A stretch of DNA of 26,925 nucleotides, from positions 1 to 26,925 of the forward strand of contig JARBJD010000639.1 of NCBI GenBank assembly GCA_033064195.1, read 5' to 3'. Below, piece by piece: positions 15,690-26,181 of this stretch. The notes below the pieces were generated by a model, which was given only the letters and a program-made list of their open reading frames with translations, did no database searches and was not told the DNA's origin. Source of the stretch: Blattamonas nauphoetae. Its lineage: Eukaryota; Preaxostyla; Oxymonadida. How positions within the stretch are numbered: the first letter of the stretch is position 1; each line of letters opens with the position of its first letter. The translations under genes were made by a program, and so were the position numbers.

Positions 15690-18600
15690 AAAAGCACACA
15701 CCTCCTCGTCTGAATCGGCGAACTATGTTGGCATAAATCACAAAACTCTCAGCGTAATCCTTTCTCAAGCAGTTTTAGACAAGATTTGACACTCATCACT
15801 CAACACGATTCTCGTAACATTTTCTCTCCAATCGCGGTCTCAAATTCAAAAACAATGGCGTTAATCTCGAGGGCAAGTTGCAGAGATCGATCTCCCGGCT
15901 TATGAAATCTATATCCTAGCCATCGGACCTTGCCAAAGATGAAATGCTTATTGAACCGTACGTGTTCAACTCCAGTGGACGAAGACAGTCTATCCACGCA
16001 GTACCGTCATGAATGTTCCTTGGAGGCTTCCTTATCAGCCAGTGCAAGTTAAGTGGACAATCAAGATAATACAATAGAACAGTTCACAACTTCGAATCTC
16101 AACGTGGGCAACCAACAAAACAGACGAGGAGGTGGAAATCGTTGGAGCTAATGATCATATATAGCTCTACATAGTAAAGGACTGACAGTTGTTGTCGGAA
16201 GCGTCGATGAATACGTTGTGGATATCGATGGCAAAATTCTTCGATCCAGAACAAGTGCTCCAAAGCACCAACCATGCAGATTATTCCGGAATAGGCAAAC
16301 TCGAAATCAAAGAACATTATAGTTCAGCCTTCGCAGCGATCCCGCTCATTGATTCAGGCGGCTTGGCTCACCCGAATGGGCCATCTCGATGAATCGTGTG
16401 AACCCTACAATCCATGTTAATCAACAGAATACCGATACTGGAATATCTTTGCGGGGTTTTAGCGGCATCTAAATCAACTCAGGTCGATCATTCGGACAGG
16501 GTGGCCCAACCTCCGATGATGACGGCAAATATCACTCTTTTGCGGGTGGAGAAGGGAGATTTTCGTTCAACTTCGAGATTAGATGGGATTCAACGGGAAC
16601 AACTATAACAAAGCTCCCAGCAATAGCTCTCCTACGACATATTACACCCATCAGACGAAACGCCACCCAGTGTCAGGGAATTCATCACAACAGGAATATT
16701 ATGCCAGAATTTCGAGGATCTTAGCACCTACAATATTAATCAACCTCAGCGACTCCCTTGTTGTCGATCACAAGGTCAAACGATCGATGCAGACTGTCGA
16801 ACGTCCGTCCCACTTTTCTAAGGATGACTTCATAAAAACAAAAGACAGGACCACTATTCATGACCCAAGATTCATCCATTACTCTACTCACTCAAAGTAA
16901 ATCGTGCGCAGCTGGGATTCGTGACTACCCAACCGATCTCACCAGGAAGGATGTTCTCTCGTGTCTGTCGAACTCGTCAGCTCAAATAGCTTCCGATCAT
17001 CCTTTGGGACAGTATACATGCAGATTAAGAGAAGACAGGACGTGTGGTATTTCGTTTTCCTTCCAGCCTGGAAGTTCTCTGTGATCGATTGAATGCCCCT
17101 CATATTTTCTACGTCGGCGACGTCCGGACAAGTGTCTTTTCCCATCTGTCCAGTGGATTGGACATGGTGCATTACTGATACAACGTTATTTCTTGTCGGG
17201 AAACAACATTGGACGACGAAGCTGATCGAGAGCGGACACACCACAGGAGGACCGCACCGACGTTCTGGAGAAAAAGTACTTCGTTGAAACACAAATGGTG
17301 TTCCTGTCGGCGCAGGAGGAACGATGATGATCAAGCTGTATCCCACTTTCCAAGTGATCTACGAACACAAAGACACAATCGAATCGTTCTCAAAACCAGA
17401 AATATTGAGAGGCTGTGTCAGTAAGTGTGATAAACACAAAGTATCAAGGGGAAGAATTGACTGCTCATCTGAATTAAAATCTGAAAAAAGATCTGATCCA
17501 TCCAACAATCAATTCAATCGCCCTTATTGAACGAAGGGATAAGACAATTCTCGCAACTTATCATGATACTGAGGACAAGGATAGCCAAACGTGGAGACTT
17601 TTGACCAAATTGGGATGGAGTACGTTGTTTCAAGACATCTCGATCTCCGAAGAATAAGGAACAGACAATACATTTTCCTTCCAAAGGTCGACTCGTTGTT
17701 CGCCTCAGAGTCTTGCTTCTTCAGAAAGAACAGGACCGATGGTTGACACAGGTCACTGGGTGAGCTGTCAGAGTCTTGACCATCCCCTTCACGCACTCAG
17801 TGGTAAAGACAAAGATTGATTCATAATTCTTAATCGATCCAACACGAATGGGAGAGCGATACTCGCTGGCTGGAACGAGGCTGACATCATCAACACGAAC
17901 ACTCGGAATTTAAACCAACGGGTGATCGAACTCATCTCTGAGTATTCTGAATGTCTTTGACTCTTCAATTTGGAGATTGGGAGCGATAGGTCGGTCCTCT
18001 TGAATCGAACTCCTGTGAACCTCTCTGCGCGTAACGTTCACAATCATCTCATCCATCATATTGTACAGGACGATTGAGGTGGGAAGAAAGCAGGGCACAG
18101 AATGATCATCGTCTCTCGCGAATCAAATTTCTCTCTCCACCACAATAGTGACTTGTCTCCACTCTTCGCATCGACTAATTATCTAGCAAGGGAATGGAGT
18201 GTAGAGTGCAGACAACGGGATTGACTCAAGATACTGGGGTCCATCGAGTGTCAGATGGATGATTTCCTCCAGCCAACTGAAATCCATCTTCACCTCCCAA
18301 CTGCGCTCGTGATTGCTGGACACAATCAGAGAAGAATCCAGCTGGACCGCATCGTTCAAGAGCGTGAAGAGAATCGGAACATGGCAGCGATGTAGAATTG
18401 ATTGAAAAGATAATCGTTGATCTGAATGATGCCCACACTGAATGTTCCATTCTGATAACGGGTCACGCGGATACAACTGACACGCCCATATCGGAGAGGA
18501 TGTGTCTTTTGGAAAAATGAACCCCTTGATGAAGTAGTCGCTGTTCAGACAACGAATCACCAGATTAAAGGGGGTGAACTCCAGGGTAATGAAGATGCCA

Positions 18601-19620
18601 TCAAACGAAAAAGAAACGGTGTCACCATCATACCAGCAAACTTTTTCAGTGACTGCAACAGGTTCGACTGTGAGGAGGACATGTCAAATCGCTGATAGAA
18701 AGAAGGAATCATTCAAGCACATTGTCCGAACACAACTGATGATAAGAGAAAGACACCATTCTGTGCAATTTGTCTCTCGGACTCTTGACAGAGGAATAGA
18801 CGGAAGTGAACGGGGAGTCTCAACAGGAGGGATTGATCACCGGGCGGATTGTGAGCAGCTATCGACATCTTGGAGCGAGCAAGGAGTGGGACAGGAATGA
18901 CACATTTCTGGAAGAAGGGGATTGGCGATTGATGAGGGTGAAGAACGGAAAGGATAAGTGTGCGAGTTGGGGGACGTTGAATGAGGACAACAGAACAAGC
19001 TGTTATTGTCAGTTTGTTCCCACGCCTTCACAACTGGAGGGAGGAAAACAGGGTATGTTTTTTTTGGAGGGAGTCGGAGGGGAGTGTGAGTGGGAATAGG
19101 AGTTCATACGACCCACACATCGATCTGAGAGGCGATGATTGTTGATTCGATCCATTTGATGGAAATTCAGATGAAGGAAGGAGTGTTAGAAGGATGGATC
19201 ACAATTAGATCAGGACGGAAGAAGAAGGAATTGTCATTCGTGGGTCGTCGGGTGATGGACAGAGGAGATCTCATCCTGACTTATCCCTTCTCGATTAGGA
19301 AAGCGAGAAGAGGACATCTGATATAGAGTGGAATCCAATGGTGTCATCAATGGGGAGCTGGGTCGCATGACAGTGTGATGGAAACAGACATCTCCTTCAA
19401 GATCTTGACGTTGTTTCCCATCACATTCAGAGGAAGAACTCAGCTTCCCTGATCTCTCATTGACATTCTCGATCATTCTTTCTTGAACAGGTGGTATCAG
19501 CCTTTCAAAGGATACTCACGGCCTCAACAAACAGAAGAAAGAACCAGAACTTAAACACTGGTTCACAGGGACATCTTCTTTCTTCTCATTGTTTTTCTCT
19601 ATCTTGTTCATTTAATAGAT
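15690..19620. other. Decayed coding-like region inside the nest, no intact gene
   Basis: Nothing here has a long open frame, but many short stretches on both strands look like protein. Plus strand: GQGGPTSDDDGKYHSFAGGE near 16500, IKLYPTFQVIYEHKDTIESF near 17335, and TILATYHDTEDKDSQTWRLL near 17545. Minus strand: 125 open codons at 18183-18560 (for example FIFPKDTSSPIWACQLYPRD). At 18806-19099 (plus) KCASWGTLNEDNRTSCYCQF has the Cys-Gly-Cys-x-Cys spacing of an EGF-like module. I recognise no transposase. The region could be old mobile-element cargo, a broken secreted host gene, or both. Confidence 0.4.
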
Positions 19621-19630
19621 CCTTTCAACA

Positions 19631-19679
19631 CTCGTATGTTGATGGCCCGGTTTGGTTGTGGATGGAGCTTGCGACATCC
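19631..19679 (-). repeat. Inverted-repeat arm (B)
   Basis: A 49-bp exact inverse of 15588-15636, including sequence that in the SPRY gene follows the IGVFD codons. It abuts arm B' of the 343-bp palindromic element without any spacer. Confidence 0.78.
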
Positions 19680-20022
19680 TTTTACAACAAACCGGGCCCA
19701 TCAACGAGTAGTCCTGATACACACCTGTGGTTGGCTCACTGTCAAGTGATCCTTTGTTTCACTTGACGGGTCGTTTTCGACCCTGTTCTCCCAGTTTTTG
19801 TTCCCTGTTAGGGATTTCTGGGTAAAAGCCAAATGGCAATACCTTTTTTTTTCCCATCAACAGCCCTTCGGGGCAGAACCATCATTGTGTACGTTACGTT
19901 CCTTTGATGGGATTTTACTAACAGATAAAACTTATTTCTGTTTAATCTTTGTTGATCGAGGCCAGCCCCTTATTTATTCACGGCACTCTCTCGTATGTTG
20001 ATGGGCCCGGTTTGTTGTAAAA
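19680..20022. mobile_element. 343-bp palindrome-ended element (MITE-like) rich in hairpins
   Basis: The terminal arms are perfect 26-bp inverted repeats: TTTTACAACAAACCGGGCCC and six more bases at 19680-19705, and the inverse at 19997-20022. The right arm continues inward into sequence shared with arm A (15608-15674). The interior is a chain of strong hairpins. No target duplication is visible and no coding sequence is convincing. It could be a MITE related to the ends of the larger nest, or a structured RNA locus. Confidence 0.6.
19741..19942 (+). ncRNA. Chain of consecutive perfect hairpins (candidate structured RNA or DNA)
   Basis: In order: GTCAAGTG/CACTTGAC (19741-19767); directly next to it GGGTCG-TTTT-CGACCC (19768-19783); CCCAG/CTGGG (19790-19822) enclosing TCCC/GGGA; GCC-AAAT-GGC (19828-19837); CCCATCAA/TTGATGGG (19853-19911) enclosing GCCC-TTCG-GGGC, a UUCG-type tetraloop; and AACAGA/TCTGTT (19920-19942). 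A nine-T run lies at 19844-19852. No known RNA family is recognised. Confidence 0.5.
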
Positions 20023-20175
20023 GCTACTGTACTTCCAACATTCTTAACAAAAAGACATCGGTGAGGCTTTTGCTCGTAAATTCAATCGTTTATTTCAAAG
20101 TTGTGCACTGAAATCCAATAAAGTGTTCTTATTGTCACAATTCCGAGATAAGAGGGCACTCTCACCTTTTCAAAT

Positions 20176-20475
20176 TCACTTCATCTCAATGATCGTCTTT
20201 TTTCTGTTGTGATGCACACAACAGGAATCCGATCTCTCAGAACACCAAGAATCCGATGACTTGGCTGCCAAAGGACAATCCATAAGTGATAATGCTTTCA
20301 TACCTACTGGAGTGTCGTTGTTAGTGGAAAATGGACGCTGCAAACGAACAAAGATCTGGGATACCTCATAATAGTTTGTGATGGTCCGATCGATTTCGTC
20401 ACAGATGCTCCCAGAGAATCCGCAGGTCTGAAAGATTTCATGTCTATCACAACTCTCCTTTTCTTTGATCTTCAT
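20176..20475 (-). CDS. Possible small protein of 99 residues, uncertain
   Basis: An open minus-strand frame from an ATG at 20475. It starts with a charged MKIKEKESCDRHE and contains seven cysteines spread along its length (for example CGFSGSICDE, WCSERSDSCC). No motif or family is recognised. It lies between the palindromic element and SPRY copy 2 and is divergent from the latter, with about 137 bp between the starts. The flank 20023-20175 shows no other gene. It may be a real short gene, an exon of a longer one, or chance. Confidence 0.3.
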   Translation of the reverse strand: MKIKEKESCDRHEIFQTCGFSGSICDEIDRTITNYYEVSQIFVRLQRPFSTNNDTPVGMKALSLMDCPLAAKSSDSWCSERSDSCCVHHNRKKTIIEMK

Positions 20476-20612
20476 CTATTTCGTCCTTTTTTCCTTCAGA
20501 ATATCTCAAAAACGAACAAAAAAGATGAAACAGTTTGTGTCGTGTTTTTCACTTGATCATCGTTCCAAAAACATTTCTCCGTCACGACTCCATTCTTCAT
20601 TACCAGTCAAAA

Positions 20613-21637
20613 ATGGAGTCTGTGCTGGAATGGCTGAGTGATTCGTCGGTCCATCCAAGATACAAAGTCAACTCTTTCCAATGGTTCCACATTCCCTCTC
20701 TCCTCACAACCCACATCCAATCACAACAAGAACAACCAACAAAACAAACCAATGAATTGCTGTCGCAGCTGCTTCAACGAATGATGACGATCCTGGACGA
20801 GTGCTTCGATTGCCACACTCCAATCGCGAACAAGCGACTCCTCCACTCTTCTCTCTCCCAACTCTCCCAACTTCCATCCCTCGACCCAAAAATCAAGAAA
20901 GGAGTTGGCTACTGCTTCGTTGCATTGGACAGTGTGGACGAAGGCCCTTTCGTTCTCGTTTGGAAAGAGGAAGTCGAATCGAATGAAGCAGCCGTCAGTT
21001 CTTTCTCCAATCTGCAGCAGAAACACGACGAAATCCAAGCGAAGCTCAGCGAGAGGGACATCAGGATTGCCACGTTCCAACGTGTCATTCTCGTTCTCAC
21101 CCTCCACATCGTCATTTTGATGGTTGTCATCAGCTCACACACGAATCAATTCTTCAACTTGGGCTGGTTGCTTCACAAAACCTGTCTCGAAAGGCATTCA
21201 TCGTCTGTCCATCAAATCTGAAACAAGTCTCCGTTTGTCAATCCTTCTTTCATCATCTTCCTTCTTTCATCATTTCAGATTTTGGTGTGTGTGACGCTAC
21301 AGAATACACAAACCATCTCACAGATGACGTCTCTGAATCTCCAAAAGCCGCACTGATGCAGAAAAGCGATGGACAACTGTGGTCAGCTGGGAAAAGCATT
21401 TCTCTGAATGATCGACCTCAGAATGGACAGGAGTGGTCGGCGGAGGCTGATTTGGCGAAGAGGACACTCCACTTCTTCGTCGACGGTGTCCAACAGCCAC
21501 ACCACTTCACCAACATTCCTGTCCCTCTCGTCTTCGCTTTCGGAGTTTACTTCAAAGATCGACCGATTGAAATCACATTTTGGGGAGAGGAGCAGCATTC
21601 ACATGTGAAATACGAAGGAACTGGACACAGTTTGTGA
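20613..21637 (+). CDS. SPRY-family host gene, copy 2 (uninterrupted by transposons)
   Basis: The start MESVLEWLSDSSVHPRYKV is fixed by the ATG at 20613. The N-terminal domain is nearly identical to copy 1, and a short coiled coil follows (FSNLQQKHDEIQAKLSERD). The SPRY part has AGCFTKPVSKGIHRLSIKSET, a 52-nt intron, then NFGVCDATEYTNHLTDDV, GQLWSAGKSISLN and the characteristic EADLAKRTLHFFVDGVQQPH and IEITFWG. SPRY domains are protein-binding modules; the partner is unknown. Between the coiled coil and GCFTKP the reading frame must change once (about 21080-21160). The translated hydrophobic run ILVLTLHIVILMVVI lies there and is probably out of frame. The end is 38 bp from the convergent beta-helix gene. 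Confidence 0.7.
21227..21278 (+). other. 52-nt GT-AG intron in SPRY copy 2
   Basis: It reads GTCTCCGTTTG to CATCATTTCAG. Splicing joins ACA-A to AT-TTT and gives SETNFGVCD, in frame with the SPRY C-terminal half. Confidence 0.78.
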
Positions 21638-21674
21638 TGGCTCAGTTCCGTGTCTTCTTTTCACTTTGCGTCAA

Positions 21675-24395
21675 TCATTTCAACATCATGATCGTTTCCG
21701 AACAGAACATCGTTCTTCGGTTTGGTTGAAGAGTGACGAGAAGAAATGATGTGAAACCTCTTCGAAACATCCCCATTCCACTCATCTCAATCGCATGTCG
21801 AAGAGCGAATGATAAACCTGAAACATCAACTGAGGTCAGTGAGAGTCGTCCTCCACTCACGACAAACAGCGATTCCGCCTGATCTGTGCTCGACAGCGAC
21901 GAGTGTTGAGTGAATCCAACGTCCTCAAAAGAGACAGTTCCCGACGACATCGAAAGGAGGGAAGATCGTTGAGTGGATTCCAGAATCGACAGATCCTTTC
22001 CTTCTCCAGCTATTTTGATTGTCTTCCCAGTCAGCTGCAGAGTGCCTTCGCTCGTTGTTCCTGTTTTCATCAAAATCGACCATTCGTATTCTGCGAGAAG
22101 ACGAGCACCGAGATCACTGATCCACACCAACTCGCCAACGCCCAGCACAGCGACTCGTCCTTCCCATTCACTCCATCCACCACAATCGATGCTGGAAGGA
22201 GGATGTGTTCTGTTGTTGTGTCTCCCCAACTGAACTGCGAGGCGATTCAGCGATGCTCAGCGACGACGGAAGAGGAGACGACAGCGAGCACGCCGAAGTG
22301 GCATCAACTCCAGCACCATCTCTCCTCCCGACGAACTCCGAGCAAACTGGATCGCACTGTCCGAGTCGCCAGTCACCCAAAGAAGCGAGCAGCTCACCAT
22401 TTCCAGTTTCGACGTCGTGTCCAAGCAAGTAATGCAGTGTCCTCCACTCAGCGTGAACGACGAGAATTCCACATTCTCCAGCTTCGCTGATCCTCCCCTC
22501 ACCTCAACCACATTCGACACAATCGCTTCCACTCCCTCCTCTCCGCGGAACACACACGATGCAATCGACAGCGATCCTCCACTCTGCTTCACAACACTCG
22601 CTGATCGAGAAGGCACAAACACGAAAAAGCTCAGTGAGAGCGACCCTGCCTCGTTCGTCATGAACGCGTCTTCGCTGTTGGGCGGCGAGAAGAGCACGAT
22701 CGGATGGAAGTCCCCAAACGACGACACCTTCACAGCCTTCGCGCTAATCGAGAACGCCTGCGTCTCGTCGTATCGCCCAGCCTCCACAACAACCTGCACA
22801 TCGTCCTTCTCCAGCCGTTCCGTGCCGGCATACCCAATCGTCGCACACCGACCCGAATACGACGTCCCACACACTGGACCGTTGCTTCCTTTCGAAATGT
22901 CCACAAGCACTGCTGGATCGGGGAGGCGAACGTCGAGGACAGTGTAGCTGGATGGTGCCAGATACGAAAAGTCGACGATGTGAGGACCATAGCCGATGGA
23001 AATGCGAGGGAAGCGGGAATCGCTGAAGCTGTTGATGAATGATGAGTCATTCGCGAGAATTGCTTTCCATTCCTTGTTGGTGTCGAAGCGAATGTCATTG
23101 CCAACGCTGGCTGTGACAGGTTGACCGTCGACTGTGGTTGGCTGGACATCCAATGCTTCGTTGTTGAAGAAGAGGCAGCTGAAGAAGCAGATCGTCACAT
23201 CGGCTGCGACAGTCGAGAAGACCACATTTCCTTGCCAACATCTGCTATTGCCCGACTCCAGAATCGCGGCGGATCCTCCAATGTTGGCGTGGTCTTTCGT
23301 GTGGAGCGTATGTGCCATGTAAAATTCAGAAGTGAGTCTGTCTCCCTTAAAATATATCCCTCCACCGATATAGGCTAAGTCGCCAGATGAGGCAATTGCG
23401 GTATTTTGGTCGAATCTGCATGAGACGATTTCCAAGCTCGCTCCTGAATCACAGCGAATTGCACCTCCATATACGTTCGACGTGGTGCACTGTTGGAAGA
23501 GGCAGCGGATGTAGCGGTGGTTGGTCGTCACTTCAATCGTCGCGTGTTGGATGTATTTAAAATCGAGAAAGTCCGTGAATGTCGAAAGGCTGTGCGTGTA
23601 TGAACTGTTCAGCGACAGCAGCGTCGTTTTGTCGTTCACGTCGCGCACCACGCCTCCCGAAAACACGTTCTCGCTGCGAGCGAACACACTGTCCACAACG
23701 CTCACGTTGAAGAACGGCGTGGCAAGATCCGAGCGGGAGTACGTCGGGCAGTGCGAGATGTTCTGAAATCGGCACTTTTCGATCTTCAAGTCCTGCACAC
23801 ACGAGCTGCTCACAAACGACCCTGACGTCGCCGCTAAACGGTCCCCCATTTCACAGTTCCGCAGATAGACTTCCCCTGACGTTGAGCGTGTGGTGAACAG
23901 CGATGGCGAGACCTCCGATTTGAACACGAACTCGCACGAGTCAACAATCAGTCGCGAGTCGTCGCATCGAAGCGGCGTTCTATCCTCAAGAACGTGGATC
24001 TTGCCTGCCGCCATCACACATTCTGACTGTTCGGACAGCCTCAGAGTCTCAAGATTCTCGGAGCACAGCTCAAGAAAGCGGAGTTCAACGGTTCCGTTGT
24101 GGATGTCAAACATTCGGTCTACACTTCCTTGTCCCTCAAACACCGTGCTTAGATCGTCGGGCAATACAGACAGCTTCGGACTTTGAGAATGGATCGCAAT
24201 TGTGTTTGATTGGTATTCTGGCGATGAAAGTATAATGTCTGAGACCGCTCCATTTCGGTTAGTTCTGTGGGAAGTGAGCACCGTACCGAGGTCTGGAAGA
24301 TGACTAACATCTGAAATAGTGCGGCAGTGAAGCACAACACCGACAATGAAGGCGAACAAGACGCGATCCAGCCCATTAAGTGCACTGATTGTCAT
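21675..24395 (-). pseudogene. Secreted right-handed beta-helix (pectin-lyase-fold) protein, frame-slipped near the C-terminus
   Basis: The start is the ATG at 24395; the frame upstream opens with TTG only. The first 30 residues form a signal peptide (LDRVLFAFIVGVVLHC). The body is built of beta-helix rungs with short Cys/Asn-ending turns (LRNCEMGDR, LKIEKCRFQNISHC, LEIVSCRFDQNTA, GGGIYFKGD, IGGSAAILESGN). A conserved central block follows (GPVCGTSYSGRCATIGYAG, VVVEAGRYDETQAFSI). Frame 1 runs to 22257. Sequence from about 22330 to 22240 reads better in a second frame (SACSLSSPLPSSLSIAESP), after which the first frame resumes to 21675. That implies two compensating slips, or errors. The family often ends with a membrane anchor; none is seen, so the C-terminus may be lost. 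The large plus-strand frames opposite it are shadows. Confidence 0.72.
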
Positions 24396-24593
24396 CTCAG
24401 TCGGAGAAGTCAAAACCCCAGTATTTCCTCAGAAATAATTGCTGAAAGAATAGTATTGAAACTTCAGTATACATCAGTTTCATTCTGTCCTTGGCGATCT
24501 CGAACCTCCTATTCTGGCGCTTGATCCCAGGTCTTCTTAAGTTGATTGTTTTCCTTCGAGCTTAAAGTTTTCTTGAAGCAGTTCGATAATAAA
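24396..24593. promoter_or_regulatory. Shared intergenic region between divergent genes
   Basis: 198 bp separate the ATG of the beta-helix gene (minus) from the ATG of the multi-exon gene (plus). No TATA-like or repeated box stands out. The bases before the plus-strand ATG are A-rich (GATAATAAAATG). Confidence 0.4.
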
Positions 24594-25985
24594 ATGTCGG
24601 GACCTGAGGCAACAACAACGAAAGATTCACCGGCTCCTCTGGAAAAGCAGGAAAACATCAAAACGTTGTCATCGTTCGTCACTTCGAAATGTGAAACTAA
24701 AGAAGTGATTGAATGGAATGTCTGTCATCATTTTATTGTTTATCTACTCTAACGTTGTTTTGGATCCAATCTTCTCTTTTTTTTTTCAGGATTTAATCGA
24801 ATGGTTCGTGTGTGGTGTGATTGGAATTGATTCAAAGACTTTGAGTCGCGAGGACTTAGTTGACTTCGATTGGGACGATGTTCTGATTGATGGATTTGGA
24901 ACAGCTCGGATTAGTTTGTCTCATTTTCTACACTTTCTTCTCTTCAGGTATACTTCCCTCAAATGCAGGTTCATCTCCTCCACAATCCCCACAATCCTTC
25001 TCCGAAGACATCTCCAGCCTCTCTCTGCTTTTCGTTGCCCTGATCGAACAACTTTCCACCTCGAACTGCCTTCCTCCTCGTGTTGAACAACATTTTCTCT
25101 CCAATCTGCTCCCCTCCGTTCTTCTCCACCTCATCAGCCATCTCATCGGCACAGGCTCGCTGGTTCCCCGATGTGGTCGGTCGAAGATCGAAGAACTCGT
25201 TCATGAAGTGATCAACTACAACTCCAGCTCACTTCCTGCTGATATCGGCCTCTCCGACATCTTTCTGACAACAGCAGCATATGCCTATTTTGTAATTCAC
25301 GAAATAGAAGAACTCAGTTTCCCTGAAACAATCGTCCGACTCACAGGCTTTGCAGGTGAAGATCACTCACTATACTTCCCCAACTTCTATCCCATGATCG
25401 AACCGAAACTTGGAGAAATTAGAAAACTGTTCGATTCAGATTTGTTTGAAGAGGCGAAACGGATAACATCGTGGAGAGAGTTTCTGAACGAAGTTGCGTC
25501 GGGTGAGGAGGTTGTGGTGTGATCGCTTCATTTTTAGACTTTTCATTTTTCAGAGTGATCGATCGTGCCTCAAACAACCATTCTTCAGACCGACTCTTCT
25601 CTCGCTCCAAGCGAAGTTCCAACATCTGGCGTCGTCGATGAGTGGATCAGAGGGATCGGCTGCGGTCTCTTTGCATTCATCGCACTCTTCCCCAACACCT
25701 CGCTTCTGCTCATCGACTCGTCTCTTCAGACTCTCTCTTCGTCATCACACTTCAAACAAGAAAGTCTCCAACTTCTGACCATACTCCACTCAAAACTCAC
25801 CTCCCCTCCTCTCACAAGTTGACTCAAACAAACCAGGCCAACTATTCAGTCGCTTCAAACCCAACGGCATCGATCCTTCTGAGAAATTCGAACCTTCTCA
25901 CTTCGATGAAACTGATGACGAGATTCTGCCTCAACCTCTTTCTTTTTTTCCTCATGTATCCGTTCTTTTCCTTTTTCATTCCTTT
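24594..25985 (+). CDS. Multi-exon host gene, alpha-helical protein of unknown function
   Basis: The start MSGPEATTTKDSPAPLEKQE is at 24594. Intron 1 ends at 24789 and begins at 24705 or 24720 (both phase 0). Exon 2 (DLIEWFVCGVIGIDSKTLSR) ends at 24913. A 34-nt intron, 24914-24947, joins it in frame to ILPSNAGSSPPQ. A long exon follows (LLFVALIEQLSTSNCLPPRV, HLISHLIGTGSLVPRCG, DIFLTTAAYAYFVIHEIEEL, then MIEPKLGEIRKLFDSDLFEE). The frame then closes at 25522 and resumes near 25589 (TDSSLAPSEVPTSGVVDEWI; GLFAFIALFPNTSLLLIDSS), so another intron with unclear borders is likely, with a further change before NGIDPSEKFEPSHFDE near 25870. The all-helical, Leu-rich character suggests an armadillo/HEAT-like or interaction protein, but no family is recognised. 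Confidence 0.6.
24914..24947 (+). other. 34-nt GT-AG intron
   Basis: It reads GTTTGTCTC to CTTCTCTTCAG. Without removal the two flanking exons are in different frames; with removal they give ARISILPSNAG. It is among the shortest introns plausible for spliceosomal splicing. Confidence 0.65.
25219..25955 (+). repeat. Direct repeat, first unit (3' half of the multi-exon gene)
   Basis: From CAACTCCAGCTCACTTCCTG onward the sequence recurs 963 bp later and continues to the window end. The unit covers the long exon's second half and the following exons. Confidence 0.9.
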
Positions 25986-25989
25986 CTGA

Positions 25990-26181
25990 GTTTGAGGTGA
26001 CTCGTATTGGTCACAAAATTGTGTCAAATTGTGCTGGTGAAAAACGTCGTCTCAAACGCGTCAAAACAAAATTCACTCAATTTATCGCTTATTGTCTCTT
26101 TAAGCCTGTAACTGTTAATTAGGCAAAATTTTGTTTTTGGTGACCTCCATAGTGTTTTGCAACAATTGATTTAGAATCACC
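25990..26181. other. Spacer between the direct repeats
   Basis: 192 bp of AT-rich unique sequence with no open frame, promoter-like box or RNA-like fold that I can support. Confidence 0.6.

Noticed and set aside
21060-21150. Transmembrane helix in SPRY copy 2 (ILVLTLHIVILMVVI)
   Set aside because: Copy 1 has no such segment at this place, and the SPRY frame on the far side differs, so the hydrophobic run is most likely an out-of-frame reading.
22417-22947. Long plus-strand open frame (176 codons) opposite the beta-helix gene
   Set aside because: It is the antisense shadow of a Ser-rich coding region; its composition is low-complexity and the minus strand has a signal peptide and clear beta-helix rungs.
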